Shown: one piece after another, positions 13,620 to 20,585 of the stretch | Layout: every line of letters begins with the position of its first letter | Position numbering within the stretch: the stretch's first letter is position 1 | Assembly (NCBI GenBank): GCA_030700225.1 | Contig: JAUYJT010000059.1 | Location: 1-32,649 of the forward strand | Reading direction: 5' to 3' | Length of the DNA stretch: 32,649 nt | Origin: Candidatus Nanopelagicales bacterium | GTDB taxonomy: Bacteria > Actinomycetota > Actinomycetes > S36-B12 > GCA-2699445 | Made by a program: the position numbers and the translations under genes | Notes under the pieces: model-generated | What the model was told of the DNA's origin: nothing | What the model saw: the letters and a program-made list of their open reading frames with translations, nothing else | The model's database searches: none

Positions 13620-15002
13620 CTACGGCCGGTTGATGGCGATGAACTCGCCGGGATACATGCCCATAACGCAGTTGAAGGAGTACACCCCCGGCTCCAGCGG
13701 CGCGATGTCGAACACGTTCACGCGGTCCCGCTCAAGATAGGTCGAAACGCCAAGGTCAGGGGCACGCAACGCCTCGGAGCACGTGAAGGGGGACTTGGCG
13801 TCGATGGCCCACTTCGTTGGCAGCCCCGAGTAGACGACGGACTGGGCGGGGACGTAGCCCCGTGACGTCTGGCTCATTCGCACGGTCTGGACCCCGTTAG
13901 CGACTGTGACGTTGTCCGAGATCTGGGCGGCGGCGACGGGCTCAGAGCTGGGCGTCGTCAGGCCCAGCGATCGCAGGCCGCCGACCATGCTCACCATGGC
14001 CATCCCGATCACCAGCACGCCGGTAACGCGCACAAACCCTTGGCTCTTCGTCGCCAGAGTGCCCAGCCCCCCGAGCGCCAGCAGACCCGGAGCGGTGCCG
14101 ACAGCGAAAGCCCCCATGATCGCGCCGGACATCAGTGGGCTACCCGTGGCCAGGGCGTAGACCTGGACTGACTGGGTGATTCCGCAAGGCAGTATGAACG
14201 TGGCCGCGCCCAGCCCGGCTGCCCGCCAGTGCCCGGAGCCGCGCGGTTTGGTCTGGCCGGTGAGGAAGTGGGAGAACCTCCCAGGCAGAGTCGGGCTCCA
14301 ACCCGCGAGCCGGGGAGACAGCCCGGTGAGCCGAAGTCCGAGCAACGTCATCACCAGCGCCACGGCTATCACCAGAACGGCCAGCGCCACCGGCGGTAGT
14401 GAGAACGCCGAGCCAACCGCGCCGAGCGCCGCGCCGAGGACCGCGAATCCGGCGATGCGCCCCGCCTGGAACGCCAACTGGGGGGCAAGCCTTTGCGTCG
14501 CGGTCGCGGCCGGGTGGGATCTGGCGTATTGCGCGGAAACGGCCAGGATCAGCCCGCCGACCAGCGCCATGCATGTGGACACGCCCGCGGCCAGTCCGAC
14601 CAGGACCATCACCGCAACGACTGCGAGCTTCTCAGCGTCCGCGCCGACGCTGCCCGCCGACAGGTCGACCCTTAGGACCAGCAGTACCAGGATCCAGACC
14701 GCGACCGCCGCTACGGCGACCGTAAGCCAGGCTCGTGGGTCCCGAAGCACCCAAGCCGGACGCCCGAGGTGGTAGCCCGCCTTGCGGACCGCGCGCTCCA
14801 ATGCCTCACGTTGGGGAGGGGGACTGCCGGAGACCCTGGCTTGCCCGCGAGTCGCTGAGACCGACACGTCAGTGACGCCGGGAACCTTCGACAGTGCCCT
14901 GCCCACCCGCTTCTCGCACGCGGCGCAAGTCATGCCGGTGACGGGAAGTTCCACGGTCACCGTCGCGACACCGTGGCCACGGCCCTCTGCCTGTTTCGTC
15001 AT
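13620..15002 (-). CDS. HMA-CcdA-like-cupredoxin copper handling protein
   Basis: A 460-residue three-part protein. Residues about 14-75 are a heavy-metal-associated domain with GMTCAACEKRVG (Cys26 and Cys29 as metal ligands). About 90-345 is a polytopic membrane region of six or more helices of the DsbD/CcdA-like type (often annotated as TauE/SafE or UreH-like), with a Cys in ATFILPCGITQSVQ and another in VSTCMALVGGL. The last 95 residues form a secreted cupredoxin-like domain; TCSEALRAP and the final FNCVMGMYPGEF supply Cys/Met residues suited to copper. Such fusions occur near copper-efflux genes, so metal transfer across the membrane is likely but direction is unknown. ATG 15002. The gene is boxed by inverted repeats R1 and R2. 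Confidence 0.85.
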   Translation of the reverse strand: MTKQAEGRGHGVATVTVELPVTGMTCAACEKRVGRALSKVPGVTDVSVSATRGQARVSGSPPPQREALERAVRKAGYHLGRPAWVLRDPRAWLTVAVAAVAVWILVLLVLRVDLSAGSVGADAEKLAVVAVMVLVGLAAGVSTCMALVGGLILAVSAQYARSHPAATATQRLAPQLAFQAGRIAGFAVLGAALGAVGSAFSLPPVALAVLVIAVALVMTLLGLRLTGLSPRLAGWSPTLPGRFSHFLTGQTKPRGSGHWRAAGLGAATFILPCGITQSVQVYALATGSPLMSGAIMGAFAVGTAPGLLALGGLGTLATKSQGFVRVTGVLVIGMAMVSMVGGLRSLGLTTPSSEPVAAAQISDNVTVANGVQTVRMSQTSRGYVPAQSVVYSGLPTKWAIDAKSPFTCSEALRAPDLGVSTYLERDRVNVFDIAPLEPGVYSFNCVMGMYPGEFIAINRP

Positions 15003-15024
15003 CGATCAGCTCCCTCGCCCCAGT

Positions 15025-15234
15025 GATCGACCCGATATGGTCGCTACCCGGCGGGATTTGCGAGTCTTAGCAACCATATCGGGCAGATCCGCGCGCCCAA
15101 TCGGACACACTGGACAAAGCTGGCGCGGGGTCCGGGTCCATGGGTCGAGACGAGCGGCGTGCGACGGGATCCGTGTCACGGGGGGTTTGGATCGAGCGGC
15201 GTGAGGCTTGAAGCCGCGGGCTCGGCCCATGGAC
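15025..15234 (-). repeat. Dispersed repeat, copy R2 (right of copper gene)
   Basis: The inverted partner of the 13375-13592 repeat, starting 23 bases upstream of the copper gene start codon. Its inner end has its own inverted repeat: CCGATATGGTCGCTA (about 15032-15046) against TAGCAACCATATCGG (about 15068-15082), one mismatch. R1 preserves the layout, but its arms pair less well. The outer half carries CACGCCGCTCG twice on the minus strand. Being so close to the start codon, R2 probably contains or abuts the copper gene promoter. Confidence 0.8.
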
Positions 15235-15258
15235 CCCGACCCCGAACCGGACCGGGCC

Positions 15259-15741
15259 TCAATCCGCCAGAGGCTCCAACACGATGAACGGCAGCTCCCG
15301 GCCCATGGCTCGATACGAATCCTGGCTGCCGTCGACCTCGAACTTCATGAACCGGGCAAGCTTCGTCGCGGCGCGCGGGTGCAGCCGAGCGTACGCGGCC
15401 ATCTCGTCCGCGCCCTGCTCCGGGGAGAACCGCGTGGCATGGACGGCGCTCTGTCTGTTCCTGACCTGGATGGTGATGTCTGGGTGCGCCATGAGGTTCT
15501 GGAACCACTGGGACTTCTCGCCCCAGCCGGAGCAGATGACGTACCCGTGAGCCTGCTCGTCGTGCCGCACAACCTCGACGACAGCCTGACGGGGCAGGCC
15601 GGACTTGCGGCCGATGTGGTTGAGCAACAGGAAGCGGCCGCTCATCATCCATCCCAGCTTGTGCCGGTACAGCCAGATCGGGGCGCGCGCGGCCGCCCTC
15701 TGGAACCTGGTCAGCGGCTTCATACGGTCCCCGTCAGACAT
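15259..15741 (-). CDS. DUF385 deazaflavin(F420)-dependent nitroreductase-like protein
   Basis: A 160-residue protein of the nitroreductase/F420-binding split-barrel group (DUF385, Ddn-like). Conserved features are WLYRHKLGWMMSGRFLLLNHIGRKSGLPRQAVVEVV (the strand-loop that starts the barrel), VICSGWGEKSQWFQNLMAHPDITIQV, the mid-domain R-rich segment, and a C-terminal RELPFIVLEP. The start is placed at the ATG at 15741, nine bases after GGAG; in-frame extensions up to 15870 are not family-like. These proteins use reduced F420 to reduce quinones, nitro compounds or other electrophiles; the substrate is unknown. It is divergent from bioY, sharing a roughly 180-base region. Confidence 0.85.
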   Translation of the reverse strand: MSDGDRMKPLTRFQRAAARAPIWLYRHKLGWMMSGRFLLLNHIGRKSGLPRQAVVEVVRHDEQAHGYVICSGWGEKSQWFQNLMAHPDITIQVRNRQSAVHATRFSPEQGADEMAAYARLHPRAATKLARFMKFEVDGSQDSYRAMGRELPFIVLEPLAD

Positions 15742-15921
15742 AGTGCCCATCTCCAATCGACAACGGCTACGCCAGCCGGTGACGAGACTGTCCCAGATCC
15801 GCCGGGTAGTTGCCAGCCCGGCCAGCGAGTTGACATGGCACGACGCGCGCGTTTCCGCCATGATCTTCACACGGGGTGAGGCGAGTTCACTGGCGCGCGC
15901 GGCAGCGCGGGAGGAGTCGAC

Positions 15922-16509
15922 ATGGCGGTAGCAGCCCCAAGCCCTAGAGTCCTGGCAGATGTGCTTCCAAGGTCAATCCCGCGGGACGTCCTTCTCGTCG
16001 TCGGCGGGGCGGCGTTCGTCGGAATCGCGGCGCAGATCATCATCCCGTTGCCGTTCACGCCAGTCCCGATCACGGGGCAGACGTTCGCGCTCCTGCTCAG
16101 TGCGGCCGCGCTCGGGACGCTGCGTGGAGTGCTGTCGATGCTCCTGTACGGGCTCGTCGGCATGGCCGGGCTGCCTTGGTTCGCCGGTGGCGTGTCAGGC
16201 GGCTTCGCGCTGGTGACGTTCGGCTACGTGATCGGATTCGTCGTAGCGGCCGGGGTCGTGGGATACCTCGCGGAACGCGGCTGGACGCGCAGTGTCGTGC
16301 GCATGGCCGGAGCGATGGTCATCGGCAACGTCACGATCTACATCTTCGGAGCGATCTACCTGCACTTCGCGCTGCACAGCACATCCTGGGCGACCACGAT
16401 GGGCCTCGGCGTGACCCCGTTCCTCCTTGGCGATGCCCTGAAGATCGTCATCGCTGCCGGGCTGTTCCCGCTCGTTTGGCGCCAGATCAAGACCGAGCCC
16501 GACAAATAG
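15922..16509 (+). CDS. bioY: BioY biotin transporter substrate-binding subunit
   Basis: A 195-residue integral membrane protein with about six transmembrane helices, the S component of an ECF-type biotin transporter. Family hallmarks are IIIPLPFTPVPITGQTFALLL, ALGTLRGVLSMLLYGLVGMAGLPWFAGG, TFGYVIGFVVAAGVVGYLAERGW, and GVTPFLLGDALKIVIAAGLFP. The ATG at 15922 follows a strong GGGAGGAG site. No bioM/bioN (A and T components) lie next to it, so it either works alone or borrows a shared ECF module. No biotin riboswitch is seen upstream. Confidence 0.95.
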   Translation: MAVAAPSPRVLADVLPRSIPRDVLLVVGGAAFVGIAAQIIIPLPFTPVPITGQTFALLLSAAALGTLRGVLSMLLYGLVGMAGLPWFAGGVSGGFALVTFGYVIGFVVAAGVVGYLAERGWTRSVVRMAGAMVIGNVTIYIFGAIYLHFALHSTSWATTMGLGVTPFLLGDALKIVIAAGLFPLVWRQIKTEPDK

Positions 16510-16598
16510 AGGACCAAGGTCATTCGCGCGAATCCAGCACGACAGGGGTGCGCGACATCGTAGGGTCAGCACGAAGTAGCACGGGAGGCGGTTAGGAC

Positions 16599-17321
16599 AT
16601 GAGTACTGCAGCCACACAGGTAGCTGAGCCGACTGGGGCGCCCAAGGACGGCAAGCCGCGTCATTACGGCTCTTCGGCCCTGTTCTCCGGAGCCGCCAGG
16701 ATGTGGCGAGCCTGGCTTCCATGTGTCGTGGTCATCGTCGTCAACGCGGCGATACAGGGGTTGATGGTCATCCGAGACCCAGCCGTGACCGCCAGCGCGT
16801 CGTTCATCGCGGCAGTGGTCATTTCGCTGGTGTGCATCCTGGCGACGTACGCGGTCATTACGGCGTCGGCGTTGGGCGCGGTGGAGGGCAAGGTTGGCTT
16901 CGGCGAGGCGTTCAAGTCGTCCGGGCGGCACCTTGGCCTCTTCGTGGCTTGGGTGCTTGGCTTGATGGTGGTGTCGCTGGCCGCGTACATGGTCTACGTC
17001 TACCCAGGCTTCATCGTGCTGGCAATTACCCCGTATGTGGCAGTCGCGGCGATGGCCGGGCGCGGCAACGCGCTCGCCGCGAACTTCCGCGCGATCGCGG
17101 GCAGGCCGGGCCGGACGCTTCTAACTGTGATCCTCATCGGTGTCATGTTGTTCATAGTTAGTCTCTTGGCGGCCGCGAACTACTTCTTCACCTGGTTCTT
17201 CGTCCGCGGGTTCGCCTCCTCGCTGGTCGCCTGGATCGCGTACGGGCTCTTGGCGTGGTGGTGGACTACTTCCCTGGCGTGCGTGTACCGCAGCACAGCG
17301 GTCGGTGACGAAACCGTCTGA
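16599..17321 (+). CDS. Hypothetical multi-pass membrane protein
   Basis: A 240-residue protein with about six hydrophobic segments (approximately 41-57, 69-92, 110-131, 134-149, 174-192, 209-226) and a hydrophilic N-terminus of about 38 residues. The central part, VEGKVGFGEAFKSSGRHLGLFVAWVLGL, loosely recalls bacterial membrane proteins annotated as glycerophosphodiester phosphodiesterase membrane domain or YciC-like, but I do not see a decisive motif. ATG 16599 has a GGGAGG site about 13 bases upstream. It is followed after three bases by the small acetyltransferase, suggesting co-transcription. Confidence 0.75.
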   Translation: MSTAATQVAEPTGAPKDGKPRHYGSSALFSGAARMWRAWLPCVVVIVVNAAIQGLMVIRDPAVTASASFIAAVVISLVCILATYAVITASALGAVEGKVGFGEAFKSSGRHLGLFVAWVLGLMVVSLAAYMVYVYPGFIVLAITPYVAVAAMAGRGNALAANFRAIAGRPGRTLLTVILIGVMLFIVSLLAAANYFFTWFFVRGFASSLVAWIAYGLLAWWWTTSLACVYRSTAVGDETV

Positions 17322-17324
17322 CGG

Positions 17325-17636
17325 GTGGATCGCCCGGTGTCGGCACGCGTCGTCCGCGCCGCCGAGCAGTCCAGGTATGAGATATGGCTGGGCGAGGATC
17401 TGGCTGGCTACGCCGAGTACGAGCAGGCCGGAGACGTGCTTCGACTGACGGCAACGCGGATCTATGACGAGTTCGAGCGGCGGGGCTTGGGTTCAGCACT
17501 GGCCGAGGGGCTTGTCGTTGATGTGCGCGAGCGTGGTTCGCGGATACTTCCGGTCTGCCCATTCATGGTCTGGTGGGTCGCGGAGCACCCAGAATGCGGT
17601 GACATCGTGGAGCCTCATGTGCAGGAGGATGATTGA
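17325..17636 (+). CDS. Small GNAT-like N-acetyltransferase (YjdJ/Acetyltransf_CG type)
   Basis: A 103-residue single-domain acetyltransferase of the compact GNAT subgroup. It has the strand pair RYEIWLGEDLAGYAEYEQAGDVLRLTATRIYDEF, the acetyl-CoA P-loop FERRGLGSALAEGLV (RRGLGS), and the closing segment RILPVCPFMVWWVAEHPE, where the Cys-Pro-Phe and His-Pro-Glu elements are typical of the family. Length is normal for the subgroup. The GTG at 17325 lies three bases after the upstream stop. The substrate is not predictable; many relatives are of unknown function. Confidence 0.85.
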   Translation: MDRPVSARVVRAAEQSRYEIWLGEDLAGYAEYEQAGDVLRLTATRIYDEFERRGLGSALAEGLVVDVRERGSRILPVCPFMVWWVAEHPECGDIVEPHVQEDD

Positions 17637-17739
17637 GGCCACTACTCCATTCGGGTGACAAGTGGGCGACATGTCGCGTTTGCCCTCAACCCAGTCTCTC
17701 CGCAGGCCGAGCCCTCTTACGTCATCGCCCTCATTTGGG

Positions 17740-17755
17740 CACTTGTTAACAAGTG
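17740..17755. promoter_or_regulatory. 16-bp perfect palindrome ahead of the pilin gene
   Basis: CACTTGTTAACAAGTG at 17740-17755 is its own reverse complement and abuts the AAAGGAG ribosome-binding site of the pilin gene. A related half-site, ACAAGTG, occurs about 80 bases upstream (around 17658). The position suggests an operator or an mRNA hairpin next to the ribosome-binding site. Confidence 0.5.
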
Positions 17756-17768
17756 AAAGGAGACGACC

Positions 17769-18224
17769 ATGTTGAGTCGTCTGCAGAAGAGAAGGGGAGA
17801 AGAGGGCTTCACCCTCATCGAACTCCTCGTAGTGATCATCATCATCGGAATCCTGGCGGCGATCGCCATCCCGGTGTTCCTGAGCCAGAGAAACAACGCC
17901 TATGACGCGGCTGTGGAATCCGACTTGCGCAACCTGGCCACGTCCGAGACGGCGGCTTTCACCACAGGTAACGTGTTCATCTTGTGTGGCGGGGCGGCCC
18001 CGCAGGTCGCATGTGCCGCTGAAACCGACCTGACCGACGAGGGATACGTCGAATCTGGCGCTGGCAACTACAGCGCGGTTCCGGTAGTTACGACCGTGAC
18101 AGCCGCTGGTGGTGCGGGGGGAACGACAGCGACGGGATTCTGCGCGGACGCAACCTCCACATCTGGCACGATCTTCAACTGGAACTCCCAAACTGGAGGA
18201 CTTGGCACTGGCGCCTGCCCCTAG
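17769..18224 (+). CDS. pilA: Major type IV pilin
   Basis: A 151-residue class III-signal prepilin. The leader of 13 residues is basic and ends in Gly13, and the mature protein begins at Phe14 with the conserved FTLIELLVVIIIIGILAAIAIPVF helix; Glu18 is the +5 glutamate needed for assembly. A globular part of about 110 residues follows, rich in Thr/Gly/Ala with four cysteines that could give two disulphides (including the D-region loop near GFCADATS...GACP). It has its own ribosome-binding site and a strong terminator right after the stop, as expected for a highly expressed subunit. The prepilin peptidase at 23146 would process it. Confidence 0.95.
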   Translation: MLSRLQKRRGEEGFTLIELLVVIIIIGILAAIAIPVFLSQRNNAYDAAVESDLRNLATSETAAFTTGNVFILCGGAAPQVACAAETDLTDEGYVESGAGNYSAVPVVTTVTAAGGAGGTTATGFCADATSTSGTIFNWNSQTGGLGTGACP

Positions 18225-18239
18225 GAGCTAGCGCTGCTG

Positions 18240-18273
18240 AGACGGTGGGCCGGGCCTTCCCGGCCCACCGTCT
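18240..18273 (+). terminator. Strong terminator after the major pilin
   Basis: GACGGTGGGCCGGG (18241-18254) pairs perfectly with CCCGGCCCACCGTC (18259-18272) over a CCTT loop, and A18240 pairs with T18273. A short T-containing tail (TTGCTGT) follows. It lies 16 bases beyond the pilA stop and should separate pilA levels from the minor pilin genes. Confidence 0.85.
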
Positions 18274-18339
18274 TGCTGTCTGGCGCGCTGAGAGTTTGGG
18301 CCGATCAAGCCCGTAGCGACTATTGTCGATAACCGTGAT

Positions 18340-20019
18340 GTGGCAGTGCGCGTGAGGGTGGCGCCTGGGGGGCGTCGACTGGCCTCTGAGCGCGGCATGA
18401 CCCTGATCGAGGCGATCGTCGCGCTCTTTCTGGCTGCCCTGCTTTTCGCGGCGCTCTCTGCGGCGGTCATCGGCGCAATCCGTGCCTCGCAGGTCGCCCG
18501 CCAGAACCAGACTGCGGTGGACATCGCCAACGCCCGCGTCGAGCAGCTCAGGGACTTGTCGTGGGGGGAACTCGGCCACGATGCGGACGGAATCGGCTGC
18601 CCGGACAGCAACCTAACCGACTGCGCGACGGCACCGAAACTCGACGGTAGTAGGCCGCTGGTGATCGTGGACTTCGGCGGCATCGCGGCACAGCGCGACA
18701 CCGAGGTTGTCAACGTCACCACCTACGAGGTCGCGACCTACATCACGGAACCGCCGGCGGGATCAACCGGTGACTACCGCCTCGCGACGGTGATCGTCTA
18801 CTGGGACGATTTCGGTACCCCCCGAAGCAAGCGCGTGGACACCGCGATTTCCGAATCCACGCGGGGCCTGGCGCTGCCAGACTTCGTCCTGAGTTCGATC
18901 GGGAGCTGCGGCGTCGCGGTGAATCCGGGCGCAACCGCACATTGGGGCTTCAAGGTCACAAACGAGGGCGCGCCCGATACATTCAACTTCTCCACGACCG
19001 GCGACTTCACGCCCAGCCGCTACTACCTAGATGACGGGGACTCCGAGTTCGACCCCGCTGTCGACACGCAACTGGCAGATACCACGGGGGATACGAAGGT
19101 CGACACGGGCAGGCTCGACCCGCTCGACTCGGCCGTAGTGTGGGTCGTCTACGACGTTCCTGACGCGCAGGCGGACGGAACGTTGACGCTGAGCATCACG
19201 GTTGCCTCAGCGTCTCAACCCCTCGCGGAGACCGCGACCAATGTCCTGGTTCCAGTGCGGACGCTGATCGTGCAGAGCGGCGTAATCACGCAACCTCCGA
19301 TCCCGTGCGAGTCCGGCACCTCCACGCCGACTCCCACACCTACTGGGGACAACGATCCGACGATCTGCGCCGACCCAGCGCCAGCCCCCGATCCGAGCGA
19401 GGAGAGCGGCTACACGCGTTACTCCTTCTGGCTGCACAACTCGGGTAGCACTTCTTGGCCGGCTACGCCGCTGCCAGAAACGGGGGAGATACCGGGAACG
19501 GTCGCGTTCAAGCCGATGGTCATGAACACGACTCTTCCCGCGATACCGACTGGCAGGTTGCTACCCCCGTATTCGACTGATCTGCAGACAGTCGACCCCA
19601 CGCGCGGGCGCTTGCTCTTCAACGGTGGTGGGTTCACTTCCGGCAAGGAGTACGTTGCGGACTTCCAGTCGCCGTCGGTGCACAAGGAGTACAAGAACTC
19701 GATAGTGCTGCGAACATACGTGCGGCGGGCGCCCGGCAGTGAAGCGACCGATGTGTCACTCGCTGCGCAGTTGTACGCCTTCAAGTCGCAGAACGGCAAC
19801 AGCGTCGGACTGCTGACGTCGGAGACCGTGACGCTGAGCCCCTGGGACTGCTCGGGCGGCTGGCAGGCCGTGTCGTTCTCATTCGCGATCTCGGGGGAGC
19901 TTGAACTCTCGAACAACTACGCACTATCCGTGCGCATCTGGAATCCGGGAACCGGCTGGGTGCGCATCGCCTACGACCACGCGGACTTCCCGTCATCGCT
20001 GACGGTGGTGGAGGAATGA
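18340..20019 (+). CDS. Large minor pilin (PilV-like), possible tip adhesin
   Basis: A 559-residue prepilin-like protein. The leader ends in SERG (Gly19), and the mature helix starts MTLIEAIVALFLAALLF with Glu24 at +5. The rest is far larger than a normal minor pilin: about 510 residues outside the membrane. It includes a beta-rich first half (with VAVNPGATAHWGFKVTNEGAPDTF and similar segments), a Pro/Thr linker (STPTPTPTGD, then PAPAPDPSEES), and a C-terminal beta-domain. The arrangement suggests an adhesive or cargo-carrying tip subunit. The start is GTG 18340; several GTGs follow closely so the exact start is uncertain. It ends with an ATGA overlap into the next gene. Confidence 0.85.
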   Translation: MAVRVRVAPGGRRLASERGMTLIEAIVALFLAALLFAALSAAVIGAIRASQVARQNQTAVDIANARVEQLRDLSWGELGHDADGIGCPDSNLTDCATAPKLDGSRPLVIVDFGGIAAQRDTEVVNVTTYEVATYITEPPAGSTGDYRLATVIVYWDDFGTPRSKRVDTAISESTRGLALPDFVLSSIGSCGVAVNPGATAHWGFKVTNEGAPDTFNFSTTGDFTPSRYYLDDGDSEFDPAVDTQLADTTGDTKVDTGRLDPLDSAVVWVVYDVPDAQADGTLTLSITVASASQPLAETATNVLVPVRTLIVQSGVITQPPIPCESGTSTPTPTPTGDNDPTICADPAPAPDPSEESGYTRYSFWLHNSGSTSWPATPLPETGEIPGTVAFKPMVMNTTLPAIPTGRLLPPYSTDLQTVDPTRGRLLFNGGGFTSGKEYVADFQSPSVHKEYKNSIVLRTYVRRAPGSEATDVSLAAQLYAFKSQNGNSVGLLTSETVTLSPWDCSGGWQAVSFSFAISGELELSNNYALSVRIWNPGTGWVRIAYDHADFPSSLTVVEE

Positions 20020-20585
20020 GCACCTGGCGCCGCCAGAACGGCTTCACGCTCATCGAGCTCCTAGTCACGATGGTGCTTCTCGGCGTCGTTGGCACGATAA
20101 TCGTGATGGCCGTAGTGAACGCGAACAGCGCGTTCCTGCGCAGCGACGACGAGAGCCGGGGACTCGGTGATGCCAAGAACGTGCTGGACCAGGTGGCCAG
20201 GGACATCCGGTCGTCCCGGGGAGTCGTGTGCGACGGCGGCTTGTCGGACCCCGACAACCCGGAGTCCCTTGACCCGGACTGCGCTGCTCACTTGCAGCTG
20301 TGGGTGGACAGCGACTCGAACTACGCCCAGGACGCAACCGAGGTGATCACGTGGAACCTGGAACAGTCTGGCGACGGCGAGCACTATGACGTAGTCAGGA
20401 CTGAGGGAAACGGGAACCGGAGGGTGATCGCCTCGTCGCTGATCATCGAGACGCTCTTTGAGTACGACACCCCAGACCCGGAGGACGCATCGCTCGTCAC
20501 CGTGACCATGACATACGACGCCCGCCCAGGCGCCGGAATCGACCCGCGCGAGGCTCAGACCAGCGCCAGAGTGCGAAACGGGTGA
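20016..20585 (+). CDS. Minor pilin (PilW-like)
   Basis: A 189-residue prepilin-like protein. The leader of nine residues ends at Gly9, then FTLIELLVTMVLLGVVGTIIVMAVV with Glu14 at +5. The remainder has a conserved-looking RSDDESRGLGDAKNVLDQVARDIRSSRGVV helix and a beta-rich C-terminus ending in TMTYDARPG, the general shape of PilW/GspJ minor pilins. It overlaps its neighbours on both sides (ATGA at 20016, GTGA at 20582), so its translation is coupled to both other minor pilins. Confidence 0.87.
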   Translation: MSTWRRQNGFTLIELLVTMVLLGVVGTIIVMAVVNANSAFLRSDDESRGLGDAKNVLDQVARDIRSSRGVVCDGGLSDPDNPESLDPDCAAHLQLWVDSDSNYAQDATEVITWNLEQSGDGEHYDVVRTEGNGNRRVIASSLIIETLFEYDTPDPEDASLVTVTMTYDARPGAGIDPREAQTSARVRNG

